Positions 25,951-34,976 of a DNA stretch of 64,000 nt are shown piece by piece. The position numbers were made by a program, and so were the translations under genes. The number at the start of each line of letters is the position of its first letter. The stretch's first letter is position 1. The stretch lies in NCBI RefSeq assembly GCF_042139015.1, contig NZ_JBHIKY010000020.1, positions 1-64,000 of the forward strand, given 5' to 3'. The notes below the pieces were generated by a model. The model was not told the origin of the DNA. It did not search any database and saw only the letters and a list, made by a program, of their open reading frames with translations. This DNA is from JBHIKY01 sp042139015. Lineage in GTDB: Bacteria > Bacillota > Bacilli > Bacillales > Marinococcaceae.

Positions 25951-26931
25951 ATGTATAAACCAAAAGATTCTTCAACAAGTCCCAGATATACCGGTGTGAG
26001 AACCTTCATGCGCCTTGAACAAGTCCAGACAACCGAAGACGTAGATTTTGTTGTTGCTGGCAATCCATTTGATACAGCCGTTTCCAATCGAATCGGTGCC
26101 CGCGGCGGCCCTCAGCATATACGCAACTCTTCGATTCTGCTCCGACCCTATAATCCAGATCAAGGTATTAATATTTTTGACTTCTGCTCAGGAGTGGATT
26201 ATGGAGATTTTGAAATTGTACCTCAAAATATTCACCGTTCTTATGATATTGTTGCGGAGCAGCTTGCACCGATTTTAGAAAAAGAAGTGGTCCCGATTAT
26301 TCTCGGAGGAGATCATTCCATTTCCCTCGGCCACCTCCGTGCTTTTGCAAAAAAATATGGACCTATTGCGCTTGTTCATTTTGACTCGCACAGTGATACA
26401 TGGGATAACTATTTTGGAGAAAAATATATGCACGGAACGCCTTTCCGGAGAGCGGTCGAAGAAGGGCTGATCGATACATCCCATTCGATTCAAGTCGGTC
26501 TTCGCGGTCCCCTTTACGGACCGGAAGATCTTACAGACCCTGTAGAACTTGGTTTTCAAACGATTCCTATGAGAAAAGTCCGTCATCTCGGCCAGCAGGA
26601 AGTGATGCGGCAGATCCATGAGCGAGCCGGTAATAAGCCTGTATTTGTTTCTTATGATATCGATTTTGTAGATCCTGCATTCGCCCCTGGGACCGGAACA
26701 CCAGAAGTCGGAGGTCCGGACAGCTTTGAAGCGCTTGAATACATCCGTGGTCTGCACGGCTTAAATATTAAAGGATTTGATCTTGTTGAAGTGCTGCCAG
26801 CGTATGACAGCGGTGAAATAACTGCTGCCCTGGCATCAGCCGCAGCTTACGAAATGATTACTCTCATTGCGATGAGAAAACGGGACCGGCTCCAGGCAAA
26901 ACAGAACGAAAGGTTACAATCTAATTTTTGA
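25951..26931 (+). CDS. Ureohydrolase (agmatinase/guanidinobutyrase family)
   Basis: A 326-residue arginase-superfamily enzyme with a complete binuclear metal site: His122 (GGDHSISLGH), Asp145, His147 and Asp149 (HFDSHSDTWD), and Asp236/Asp238 (SYDIDFVDPAFAPGTGTPE). It would release urea from a guanidino compound. Length and the DTWDNYFGEKYMHGTPFRRA region fit agmatinase-like members, which include guanidinobutyrase and guanidinopropionase, so the substrate is not certain. AAAGGAGG is well placed. The sigma-54 control and the nearby GABA aminotransferase favour 4-guanidinobutyrate (product GABA) over polyamine biosynthesis; that is inference. Confidence 0.88.
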   Translation: MYKPKDSSTSPRYTGVRTFMRLEQVQTTEDVDFVVAGNPFDTAVSNRIGARGGPQHIRNSSILLRPYNPDQGINIFDFCSGVDYGDFEIVPQNIHRSYDIVAEQLAPILEKEVVPIILGGDHSISLGHLRAFAKKYGPIALVHFDSHSDTWDNYFGEKYMHGTPFRRAVEEGLIDTSHSIQVGLRGPLYGPEDLTDPVELGFQTIPMRKVRHLGQQEVMRQIHERAGNKPVFVSYDIDFVDPAFAPGTGTPEVGGPDSFEALEYIRGLHGLNIKGFDLVEVLPAYDSGEITAALASAAAYEMITLIAMRKRDRLQAKQNERLQSNF

Positions 26932-26943
26932 ATATAATTCCCC

Positions 26944-26976
26944 AGCCTGTTGAAAGTACCAACAGGCTTCGTTTTT
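26944..26976 (+). terminator. Terminator of the YjiH/ureohydrolase operon
   Basis: AGCCTGTTG and CAACAGGCT form a nine-base-pair stem with a seven-base loop, followed by TCGTTTTT. Confidence 0.85.
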
Positions 26977-26981
26977 CATGC

Positions 26982-27221
26982 CTAAATAAGACCGAGTACT
27001 TTTATTACTGGTCTCAGGGAATTAGTCACTATCTCTCTGATGCTTATTGATTCTGGAAAAACAATGTAAATAAATGCAAGTGCCCAGCCGATAGTTAATA
27101 TTGATACGGAAGCTGCTTTTTCTTTTTTTTCATTCTGCTTCATTAAAATCCATTGCAGCAGCGTAATCAGAATGACTAAAATAGTCATCCCCAATACATG
27201 AGCACCTTCATAAACATTCAT
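26982..27221 (-). CDS. Spore germinant receptor D subunit-like protein
   Basis: A 79-residue protein with two membrane helices (VLGMTILVILITLLQWILM and SILTIGWALAFIYIVF). It is the fourth gene of the gerA-type operon, 16 bases after gerC, with AAAGAGGTGATC before the ATG. Small two-helix D subunits are known in several Bacillus germinant-receptor operons and modulate receptor activity. The identification rests on size, topology and position rather than on a strong motif. Confidence 0.7.
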   Translation of the reverse strand: MNVYEGAHVLGMTILVILITLLQWILMKQNEKKEKAASVSILTIGWALAFIYIVFPESISIREIVTNSLRPVIKVLGLI

Positions 27222-27237
27222 GAATGATCACCTCTTT

Positions 27238-28395
27238 TTACTCAGTGGGCTTCGGGGCACTACCTCTACCTAACCTGATCACATTGGATTTTATATCAAA
27301 AGAAACCTTTACCTCAGGATATATTTCCTCCCAATTATCTTTAGACTTTTTCCAAATTTCAGGGTACTTTCGCCGAAACGCCTCTCCAAACCCTAACACA
27401 TCAGCTTGAAATTCTGCTTGAACCTTATTAAGTGTTTTTTGAAGTCTTTTCTCCATTCTCTTTTCAAGCATGTTCTCCAGCTTTGTCATTTTGTCCGGAT
27501 TGTTTAAATCCACACTGCTTTCGTTCTGCAGGACATTTCCATCGGTAATCAGCTTCAATGTAATTTCCCACTGGCCATTTTCGATTTTCGGAATTAATTG
27601 GGATTTCCCATTTGTCAGTCTCATAGCTATATATTTTTCTGAGTTTTTTAAAGGGATATTGGCTAGGCTTTCATACACATTTTCCGTAAACCACATCATT
27701 CCTCTTGTGACCTGATCCCCGACTGATCCCGTAAATTTCCCCTTCTCAAGAATCGCCGTGCGGTGAAGGTAAGCTATCGTCTGTAATGACTTTTCTTTAA
27801 TCGGTGGTTTTTCAATATCAATCATAGGTATAGCTGCTGAACTTCCATCCTGTTGAAACATTTCTAATAACTCCAGCAATGTAACATGCATTAACACTTC
27901 AGCTTCAGCAAGCTCCTTTAACACTTCTGATGAGCTTCTCTCTATTATAGGAGTTAATTTCATGATATCCTTCGCTGATTCTCTGCTTATGAAAACGTAA
28001 GCGCGCATTCTCGGTTCGTGGTGTCTCAGGAAAAAGTCCAATTCATCCCTGATTCCTCCCCTGGCCAGATCTTTGCTTATTACAATTACTTCGGTATGAC
28101 TCCAGAATACTTCTCTCGATATTTTTTTCTCTAGATTTTCTAACGCATCGGGAATACTCAATCCCGTAGCTGACTGGGTGGTCGTCTGCTGCTCTCCTCC
28201 GCTTCCACGCGCTTCAGATGAGCTTGCGTTCGGGATGGATTGCTCTATTGTAATTTCTAATTTTTCATCATCTGTTTTATCAAATGCCACTCCTGTAATT
28301 AAAGAAACATCGTTTATTTCCTCACGGTCCCAGCACCCGCTAAGTAATAAAAAGGCAGATGAAGTAATGAATATCAGTTGTATATATTTCATCAT
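27238..28395 (-). CDS. Spore germination lipoprotein, Ger(x)C family
   Basis: A 385-residue GerAC-type protein. The signal peptide ends in the lipobox LLLSGC with acylated Cys21, followed by the family hallmark WDREEINDVSLITGVAFD. The rest contains the three-domain GerC body (for example SREVFWSHTEVIVISKDLAR). It is anchored to the outer face of the spore inner membrane and is needed for assembly of the germinant receptor with the A and B subunits encoded just upstream. Confidence 0.93.
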   Translation of the reverse strand: MMKYIQLIFITSSAFLLLSGCWDREEINDVSLITGVAFDKTDDEKLEITIEQSIPNASSSEARGSGGEQQTTTQSATGLSIPDALENLEKKISREVFWSHTEVIVISKDLARGGIRDELDFFLRHHEPRMRAYVFISRESAKDIMKLTPIIERSSSEVLKELAEAEVLMHVTLLELLEMFQQDGSSAAIPMIDIEKPPIKEKSLQTIAYLHRTAILEKGKFTGSVGDQVTRGMMWFTENVYESLANIPLKNSEKYIAMRLTNGKSQLIPKIENGQWEITLKLITDGNVLQNESSVDLNNPDKMTKLENMLEKRMEKRLQKTLNKVQAEFQADVLGFGEAFRRKYPEIWKKSKDNWEEIYPEVKVSFDIKSNVIRLGRGSAPKPTE

Positions 28396-28405
28396 TCTCC
28401 CCCTG

Positions 28406-29488
28406 TTACCTTTTCAGTATTTTGCGTATCCACGCCAACAGAAGTAAAATTACAGGTATTACTAATCCGTAAACTGTAGTATCGATAAAAGCTTCTTCAA
28501 AATGCTCGCTCGCTTCTGTAGAGTTTGAGAACGAGGTAACCGCAAAGATACCGATTATCAGACCCATCGGCAGAATGATCGGACGGAAATCTTTCAAATT
28601 CAACCATTGGGCCGTTCCAAGGACGCACACATAATAAAAAACTCCTATTTTCAAAAACGTCCCCAAAATCCAAACTGCCATTACGATCGATTCCAAATGA
28701 GAAATAAATTCTGCGATGCTGATGTATCTTGCTGCCGTCATAAGAGGCGCATTAATGCTTTCGGTTACATCGCCAAAAACAAGCAGTACTGCCAGACTAG
28801 TAAAAACCATCGTCACTGTAACGGCACTTAAAGAAAGCATTCCCCATCTCCAAACTTTCTTTTGGTCAGCGATATAAGGGAGAAGAAAGCAGATAAGGCC
28901 ATATTCTGCAAACCATGTCTGCAGCCTCCAGGCTCCATCAATTGAAGGCTGCACCCCCTCTTCCCATAACGGAAGCATTCTTTTAAATTCCATTTCCGGA
29001 ATGAGAAGCAGAACAATTAAAAATAACAGAAGAATAAATATAGGTACAATAATGTTTGAGAGCCTTCCTAATACTTCAATCCCTCCAAAAATGGCAAATG
29101 CACATGCCATTAACATACTTCCTATTATTACTACTAACGGCGTTCTATTTAAGAAATCACTGACCACATATTCGCCGTACTGCCATGTCATGATACCGGT
29201 CGATGTGATATATAAGAACATAGTAAAAAAACTTATGATTTTACCAATAAATGTACCGAGGATCCGCTCACTATATTCAATGATCGTTAGACCCGGATAC
29301 CATTTATGGAGAAGAATGGCTGCGATAATAGCCAAAAACCCTACTACTGCAGCCCATATTGGAGAAATCCACAGGTCTCTTCCAGCAATACTCACAATAG
29401 CACTCTGTACAAACAAGATACCTGTGGCGACAATTGTCGGATACATCATCAACCCCATCTGAAAAGCGGAAATCTTTCCTTTTTCCAA
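28406..29488 (-). CDS. Germinant receptor B subunit (endospore germination permease)
   Basis: A 360-residue membrane protein of the GerAB family, APC superfamily, with ten membrane segments. It starts KISAFQMGLMMYPTIVATGIL and has the YEYSERILGTFIGK-like region (IIEYSERILGTFIGKI). This subunit carries the germinant-binding pocket in the GerA/GerB3 model. It starts with TTG 15 bases after the A subunit gene. The nutrient recognised cannot be read from the sequence. Confidence 0.92.
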   Translation of the reverse strand: MEKGKISAFQMGLMMYPTIVATGILFVQSAIVSIAGRDLWISPIWAAVVGFLAIIAAILLHKWYPGLTIIEYSERILGTFIGKIISFFTMFLYITSTGIMTWQYGEYVVSDFLNRTPLVVIIGSMLMACAFAIFGGIEVLGRLSNIIVPIFILLLFLIVLLLIPEMEFKRMLPLWEEGVQPSIDGAWRLQTWFAEYGLICFLLPYIADQKKVWRWGMLSLSAVTVTMVFTSLAVLLVFGDVTESINAPLMTAARYISIAEFISHLESIVMAVWILGTFLKIGVFYYVCVLGTAQWLNLKDFRPIILPMGLIIGIFAVTSFSNSTEASEHFEEAFIDTTVYGLVIPVILLLLAWIRKILKR

Positions 29489-29503
29489 TATTCACCCAGC
29501 TCC

Positions 29504-31057
29504 TTATTCTTCGTTTCCACTCTGCCGAACCGGCTTTTGATGTGCTCCCTGCCTATGTTTGTTAAAGTCCCCGGTAAAATGAGGACGAGTATCGAGCTTC
29601 CAGAGTGGTGCCCGCACGAAAACATCCTTTAATTCCTGCTTGTTTGCCGGAGCAGCAGGAGAAAGGTAAGGAACCCCAAACGTACGCATTGAGCATAAAT
29701 GAACGAGAATAAAGATAATTCCTATCATAATTCCAACCAGTCCAAGAGTACCTGCCAATAAAATCATTGGAAATCGCAGCATTCTTAAAGTGATAGCAAC
29801 GTTATAACGAGGTATAGAAAAGGAGGCGATTCCGGTGAATGCAACCACCATTACCATTGATGTAGAAACAAGCCCGGCCTGTACTGCTGTCTCTCCAATA
29901 ACTAATGCCCCTACAATACTTACGGCAGCCCCAATTTGTTTCGGAAGTCTCAGCCCAGCTTCTCTAAGTGCCTCAAAGGTTACTTCCATTAAAAACGCTT
30001 CCATCAGTGCTGGGAAAGGCACCATTTCCCGTGATGCAGCTATACTTAACAGCAGAGGCGTAGGGAGCATCTCCTGGTGAAAGGTTAAAATGGCAACGTA
30101 CAGCGACGGGAGAAGCAAGGATACCATGAATAGAAATATTCTCAGCCAGCGAATCGCTGTGGCGATCATGAAATGCTGATAATAATCTTCACCCGACTGT
30201 AACAATGAAAAAAGTGTAGCCGGCAGCACTAAGGCAAAAGGCGTGCCGTCCACCAGCACAGTGGCACGTCCTTCTAACAAGCCGGAAATACAAACATCCG
30301 GCCGTTCTGTTACAAGCATTTGCGGAAAGGGGGATAACGGGTTGTCCTGTATCAGCTCTTCGACATATGAGGTTTCAAGTATCCCATCGATTTCAATACC
30401 TTCAATTCTTTTACCTACTTCTTCAATTAAAGTCTTGTCCGTTAGTCCCTCTATATAAGCGACTATCACGGATGTCCGTGTATAGCTCCCGACATTAAAT
30501 TGTTTAATCTTCAAATCTGGACTCCGTATTTTGCGGCGGAGCATCGAGATATTAACGGCAAGCGTCTCTGTAAATCCCTCTCTTGGGCCGCGCACTACCG
30601 ATTCAGCTGTCGGTTCTTCGACAGATCTCATTTCCCATTTAGTTAGACCAAAGGAAAATCCCTGCTTTTCTCCATCCACCAGCAGAATACAATGACCGAT
30701 AGACAATAGGTGGACACATTCATTAAACGTGGTGACTCTTTTCTTTTTTGAAACATATAAGTGTTCATCCATCCAATCCATTATCGGAATCTTCTTGTCA
30801 TACTCATGCTTTGTGAGAGGGATCAATACATGATCATCTATTTCTTCTGTATGTACCAGCCCTTCAATATAAATTAACTGTGCCTTAACGTGTTCATGCA
30901 AGAAAAAGGAATGAAAAATAACATCCGGGCAATCCTTATACAAAGATGAAAGATTATGACTATTATCGATTAAATCGTAATAAAGCTCCTTTGGCTCTTC
31001 TAAGGACCTTCCTGATTTTTGCCTCTGTCTTCTTTTTTTATATAGTCGTGAGAACAT
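29504..31057 (-). CDS. Germinant receptor A subunit (GerA family)
   Basis: A 517-residue GerAA-type protein. The N-terminal cytoplasmic half (to about residue 280) includes CPDVIFHSFFLHEHVKAQLIYIEGL and VVRGPREGFTETLAVNISMLRR, a near-invariant family motif; the C-terminal half has five or six membrane segments with FPALMEAFLMEVTFEALREA. It forms the oligomeric channel-like part of the receptor. The ATG at 31057 has GAGGG eight bases upstream and is preferred over the GTG at 31087, which lacks one. First gene of a four-gene operon expected to be expressed in the forespore. Confidence 0.92.
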   Translation of the reverse strand: MFSRLYKKRRQRQKSGRSLEEPKELYYDLIDNSHNLSSLYKDCPDVIFHSFFLHEHVKAQLIYIEGLVHTEEIDDHVLIPLTKHEYDKKIPIMDWMDEHLYVSKKKRVTTFNECVHLLSIGHCILLVDGEKQGFSFGLTKWEMRSVEEPTAESVVRGPREGFTETLAVNISMLRRKIRSPDLKIKQFNVGSYTRTSVIVAYIEGLTDKTLIEEVGKRIEGIEIDGILETSYVEELIQDNPLSPFPQMLVTERPDVCISGLLEGRATVLVDGTPFALVLPATLFSLLQSGEDYYQHFMIATAIRWLRIFLFMVSLLLPSLYVAILTFHQEMLPTPLLLSIAASREMVPFPALMEAFLMEVTFEALREAGLRLPKQIGAAVSIVGALVIGETAVQAGLVSTSMVMVVAFTGIASFSIPRYNVAITLRMLRFPMILLAGTLGLVGIMIGIIFILVHLCSMRTFGVPYLSPAAPANKQELKDVFVRAPLWKLDTRPHFTGDFNKHRQGAHQKPVRQSGNEE

Positions 31058-31270
31058 GGACATGTCCCTCATTTGCTGAAATGTCACCCGAAAGGTTGTA
31101 TTGGTAGCTTTACCTATTTCTTATTTTAGATACAACTTTTCACACAAAGAAAAACTCTGCCTGCCGACAAGTCCAGAAGGCAAACCCTTAGCTGATTCGT
31201 TCTTAATTAATATTAAATATATTTTAAGCAAGAAAGAACCCACTGAGATCATTAGTCCCAGCAGGCAGCA

Positions 31271-31909
31271 TCAAATTTCATTTTTAAAATATTTCAGGCC
31301 ATCTGCCACTAAAGCCGCGATCTGTTCTGCGCCTTTCTCAGTAAAGTGTGTACAGTCAGTTCCGTCCACCGATTTCATAAACAATTTCAGAGTTTGATCA
31401 TATCCAATGCTTGAGTAATGGGCTATACTTTTCGCCATTAAATCTATAAGGGGCACATTCAATTCTTCCGCTGTTTCCTTCATAGCATTGCAATAGTCCC
31501 CGAAGTCAACGAGAAATTCACCTCCGACATAATGCATTCTTCCGACCGGTGTTATCAGCACAGGAACAGCCCCCGCCGATTTTGCGTCTTTTACGTATTT
31601 CGTTAAATAGGTTTGATACTCCTCATACGGCTCAGTATAACGCTCCGGCTTTGCTTTTGTGGAATCATTATATCCCATTTGAATTAATATAAGGTCACGG
31701 TGGCGGACTTCCTTTAAAAGTGCATCCCATCTTCCTTCCTCAATAAAGGTTTTCGAGCTTCGTCCTCCAATTGCCCGGTTACAAACACAGTAATCCTCTT
31801 CAAGAAAATTACCCAGAAACTCTCCCCACCCTGCCTGCGGTTTTTCTGTGGTGGAATAAGCCTGTACGGTCGAGTCCCCAGCTAAATAGATTCGTTTATC
31901 GGCTTCCAA
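31271..31909 (-). CDS. SGNH hydrolase, rhamnogalacturonan acetylesterase-like
   Basis: A 212-residue cytosolic esterase with all four SGNH blocks: GDST (nucleophile Ser), the Gly of NRAIGGRSSKTF, the Asn of QMGYNDSTKAKP and the Asp/His pair of DCTHFTEKGAEQI. This is the pattern of B. subtilis RhgT/YesT-type rhamnogalacturonan acetylesterases. TTG start with GAAGGTG eight bases upstream. It is the last gene of the polysaccharide operon and probably removes acetyl groups from imported pectin fragments. Confidence 0.85.
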   Translation of the reverse strand: MEADKRIYLAGDSTVQAYSTTEKPQAGWGEFLGNFLEEDYCVCNRAIGGRSSKTFIEEGRWDALLKEVRHRDLILIQMGYNDSTKAKPERYTEPYEEYQTYLTKYVKDAKSAGAVPVLITPVGRMHYVGGEFLVDFGDYCNAMKETAEELNVPLIDLMAKSIAHYSSIGYDQTLKLFMKSVDGTDCTHFTEKGAEQIAALVADGLKYFKNEI

Positions 31910-31923
31910 TATTACTTCACCTT

Positions 31924-32568
31924 CTATACGGCATGCTCTGCCATGATTTTTTGCTGACGGTCATCGATTTTGATAAATGTTCTGTAAGAAATCCACATCA
32001 TAATAAAGGCCGTGAGACTTGCCCCGAAGAAGAGAATAAGAACGGGCAGAGTGAAAAACAAATGATACAGGGTAAAAAAAGCGGCAATAATATAAATAGA
32101 TCGTAAGGGGTGGTAAAGCGCAATTAATAATGCATTTTTGAAATACCGAAAAAACGAAGTCTCATAATGAACAAACACAGGAAAAATATAGAGAAGCATA
32201 AGGCCATATAGGAAAGCTGTCACAAATAGAACATAGCGGTATAAAAGATTCAGCCACTCATTATCTACTACAAAATAGTTCAGATTCGTATAAATGGCAG
32301 CCCCAAACGCGAACAGCACCCAAATGAGAGCATTGGCACGCAGAAACTGCTGACAGTACGCTCTCCAAAATTCACGAAAAACCGCCATATCAGTCCTTCC
32401 CATGGCCCATTTACGAAACACCGTAAACATGGCCATTGTGCTCGGCCCGACACCGAATAGCAGGAGACCCGCAGCTGAAAACAGCACCCACAGCACATTT
32501 ATATATATTAAAAATAACACTATTTCTCCTGCCTGATAAAATCCGCTCAGCCAACCGCTGTTCATCAT
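31924..32568 (-). CDS. YesL/DUF624 family membrane protein
   Basis: A 214-residue membrane protein with about five hydrophobic segments. The start GWLSGFYQAGEIVLFLIYINVLWVLFS and GPSTMAMFTVFRKW are typical of DUF624 (YesL). Its role is unknown, but genes of this family sit in pectin and rhamnogalacturonan operons of B. subtilis, and here it lies between a GH106-like gene and the esterase gene with short spacings. Confidence 0.82.
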   Translation of the reverse strand: MMNSGWLSGFYQAGEIVLFLIYINVLWVLFSAAGLLLFGVGPSTMAMFTVFRKWAMGRTDMAVFREFWRAYCQQFLRANALIWVLFAFGAAIYTNLNYFVVDNEWLNLLYRYVLFVTAFLYGLMLLYIFPVFVHYETSFFRYFKNALLIALYHPLRSIYIIAAFFTLYHLFFTLPVLILFFGASLTAFIMMWISYRTFIKIDDRQQKIMAEHAV

Positions 32569-32578
32569 TTCTCCTCCT

Positions 32579-34972
32579 CTATTTATAATAATGAATGTCC
32601 AATCGCACGGGCCCGATCAATCCTGATTGAAGCCCGGCGTGATCCTTTTCGTTTGCTGAGCTGTTCGTCACCTTGATTCGAAAGTGATTTACTCCTTGTT
32701 GCAATACATTTTCACGAATCCAAATCCGATAGGGCGCCCACATTCTCAATCCTGCGTTCTTACCGTTTACAAATACTTCTGCAATATCACCTATTACTCC
32801 AAGCTCTAGCTCGGCGGAGGTGATATTACTTACCTCCTCAAGCTCAATGCTTTGCTCATATGTCATGGTTCCTGAAAAGTGGTCGTACCCGCTCCATTCG
32901 GTCCAGCTTCTAAGTGGCTGCAAATTTTTAGTGCCATCCGGAAGCTGAATGTGCCAGGAGTCATTAAAATGGATGGAGTCTATCTGCAGGTTCTGTGACT
33001 CCAGCTCTTCACCAGTAATCTCGCCACCTGGTTCCACCGCAAAAATGACTGACTCTCTCCTCTGAAGCCTCAGCGGAGCAGGCTCTGTGCGAACCTCAGC
33101 TGCTTTCCCGCTCCAGGCATCCCACTGTTCGATCCTTCCAGGAGTTTTTCCAAATTCCACCTTCCCCTGATAAGCTTCTTCCCCTTCATTCACCATAAGA
33201 TAAAACGTACAGCCGTCCTTTACTACACTGCTCAGACGAATGGACCGCGATGCGGGGATAATGCTGAGCTTTTTCTCTGCTCGTTCTATAAAGCGCCCCA
33301 GCTGCTCCATCAAAATGACGCTTCCACCTTGAGCAGTAAATTCATCTAGAATCTCAATCGTCCTCATATCAAACATAGCTTTATCTTCAACGAGAATAAC
33401 TGAATACTTCTGCTTCTGTATTGAAATCGATTTTTCTTTCCAGCTGCTTTCATGTAGAAGACTCTCTTCCAGATAGTTAAATTCAATCTGATTTTCATAC
33501 AAAGGTTTGGTCACTTTCCATGGCAAAAAATCTTCCCTGCATAGGACCGCAATCTTTGTTTGGTTGATGCTGTCTGTCATCAGCCAGCTCAACCGTTTCA
33601 TATAAGTGGAAAAGTGATGATAATACGGCCACCACGTATTATTGGGCCCGACATCCGGCGGCCTTTCGTGGCTTCTGATGCTTCCTTTGACAGAATAATA
33701 AAAAGCATGGGGGCAGAAGAGGTTTATGCCCCGCACGGCGAGCCAGTCAATATACCATTTTTTGTCCCCCGGACTGAGCGCCCATCCGCTCTCTTTGCCG
33801 CAAACCCCTAAAAACTCATTCATGTTCCTGCGCCTTCCGCGGTGACGTGCTGCATCCGAGGAGCACTTTCCGGCCGTAGAATGCTCTCCTTCTAATGCTT
33901 TTCCTTCTTCAGGCGCCACCCACCGCCATACGACATCCTGGCCGGGAATATGAAAATTCGCCAGCATGCCGATCTCATCACTTGCTGCTGGATGACCAGT
34001 CAGTGCAATTCCATGTGCAGCACACCACTTACTTATCGGCTGGTAGTAGGAAAGACGCAGCTTGTCATTGACGGCTTTATTAAATTCGCTTCGAACATAA
34101 TCTGCTTTGTTTTCGGCATGAAACCAAAGGTAGGGCAGATCACTTTCTTTGTTTCCTTGTTTCTTATACCAGCCGAGAAATCCGCTTGTCCACGGTTTTA
34201 GATCCGGCCGTGCGTTTCTGCCAAGAATGTCAGGCTCATCTGTAAATACAGCGATAATTGTGTTTCCAAAGTATTGCTTCAGTTCAGAATAATAGCGTTC
34301 ATGCGTCAACTCAATAAACTTATTCACAGCGTCAGGATTTAATAAATCAGCAGAGGCAGGAGCGTGCTCTTCCCCATCATCCTCCCCTTCGTGGATTCCT
34401 CTTATCGTCCCCTCCGTATAAGTCTCAACGAACAAGAGGATGGACCATTCCCTATCATCAGCGGGAGTAAAAGTAATCTTATCATCTTGGAGGCTGAGAA
34501 GTATTCCTGTCTCAGGCTCCACAGAAGTAGAGGTCTCTTTGCAGACAGCCTGAGCCGAGATTAAATTTTCATGTTCCGGAAAAGACAAATTAACTTCCTG
34601 ATATTCAGCACAAGGATATTCCAGCATTTTCAGGCCGCGGCTGGCATATGACCTGTCCGCTTTCACCACCTGTCCTGACGCAGACCCGGATGGATACATT
34701 CCTTCATCGTACAGAAATACCTGCATTCCTAACGAAGCAGCTTCCGCAACAGCAGTCCTGACAAATTTCATAAATGCGTTCGACAGATACTCTATGCTTT
34801 CCGGCATCCCAATTCTTGGGTGCAGAACAAAGCCATTTACACCTTTTTCATAAAAATCATGAATCTGGCGGCAGAGCTCTTTCTCAGATAAATCATCATT
34901 CCAAAACCAAAAAGGGACGGGTGTGTACTCGTCAGAAGGGTGCAGGAATTGCTTCTTCAACTGGCTCAGCAT
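32579..34972 (-). CDS. GH106-like glycoside hydrolase (putative alpha-L-rhamnosidase)
   Basis: A 797-residue protein without signal peptide. The N-terminus (PVPFWFWNDDLSEKELCRQI, then GVNGFVLHPRIGMPES and FLYDEGMYPSGSASG) resembles the catalytic barrel of GH106-type enzymes; candidate acidic residues are in AVFTDEPDILGRN and HPAASDEIGM. The C-terminus (about 690-797) is a GH2-like jelly-roll domain with GDIAEVFVNGKNAGLRMWAP. The ATG at 34972 lies four bases after the stop of the dehydrogenase gene; a longer in-frame start at 35023 would overlap that gene. Family assignment is by overall pattern, so the substrate (rhamnoside in pectin) is tentative. Confidence 0.7.
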   Translation of the reverse strand: MLSQLKKQFLHPSDEYTPVPFWFWNDDLSEKELCRQIHDFYEKGVNGFVLHPRIGMPESIEYLSNAFMKFVRTAVAEAASLGMQVFLYDEGMYPSGSASGQVVKADRSYASRGLKMLEYPCAEYQEVNLSFPEHENLISAQAVCKETSTSVEPETGILLSLQDDKITFTPADDREWSILLFVETYTEGTIRGIHEGEDDGEEHAPASADLLNPDAVNKFIELTHERYYSELKQYFGNTIIAVFTDEPDILGRNARPDLKPWTSGFLGWYKKQGNKESDLPYLWFHAENKADYVRSEFNKAVNDKLRLSYYQPISKWCAAHGIALTGHPAASDEIGMLANFHIPGQDVVWRWVAPEEGKALEGEHSTAGKCSSDAARHRGRRRNMNEFLGVCGKESGWALSPGDKKWYIDWLAVRGINLFCPHAFYYSVKGSIRSHERPPDVGPNNTWWPYYHHFSTYMKRLSWLMTDSINQTKIAVLCREDFLPWKVTKPLYENQIEFNYLEESLLHESSWKEKSISIQKQKYSVILVEDKAMFDMRTIEILDEFTAQGGSVILMEQLGRFIERAEKKLSIIPASRSIRLSSVVKDGCTFYLMVNEGEEAYQGKVEFGKTPGRIEQWDAWSGKAAEVRTEPAPLRLQRRESVIFAVEPGGEITGEELESQNLQIDSIHFNDSWHIQLPDGTKNLQPLRSWTEWSGYDHFSGTMTYEQSIELEEVSNITSAELELGVIGDIAEVFVNGKNAGLRMWAPYRIWIRENVLQQGVNHFRIKVTNSSANEKDHAGLQSGLIGPVRLDIHYYK

Positions 34973-34976
34973 AAGA

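Noticed and set aside
26275..26757. 160-codon minus-strand frame inside the ureohydrolase gene
   Set aside because: Antisense shadow; the plus-strand enzyme has all metal ligands.
29001..29462. 153-codon plus-strand frame inside the germinant receptor B gene
   Set aside because: Antisense shadow of a membrane protein gene; no start signals.
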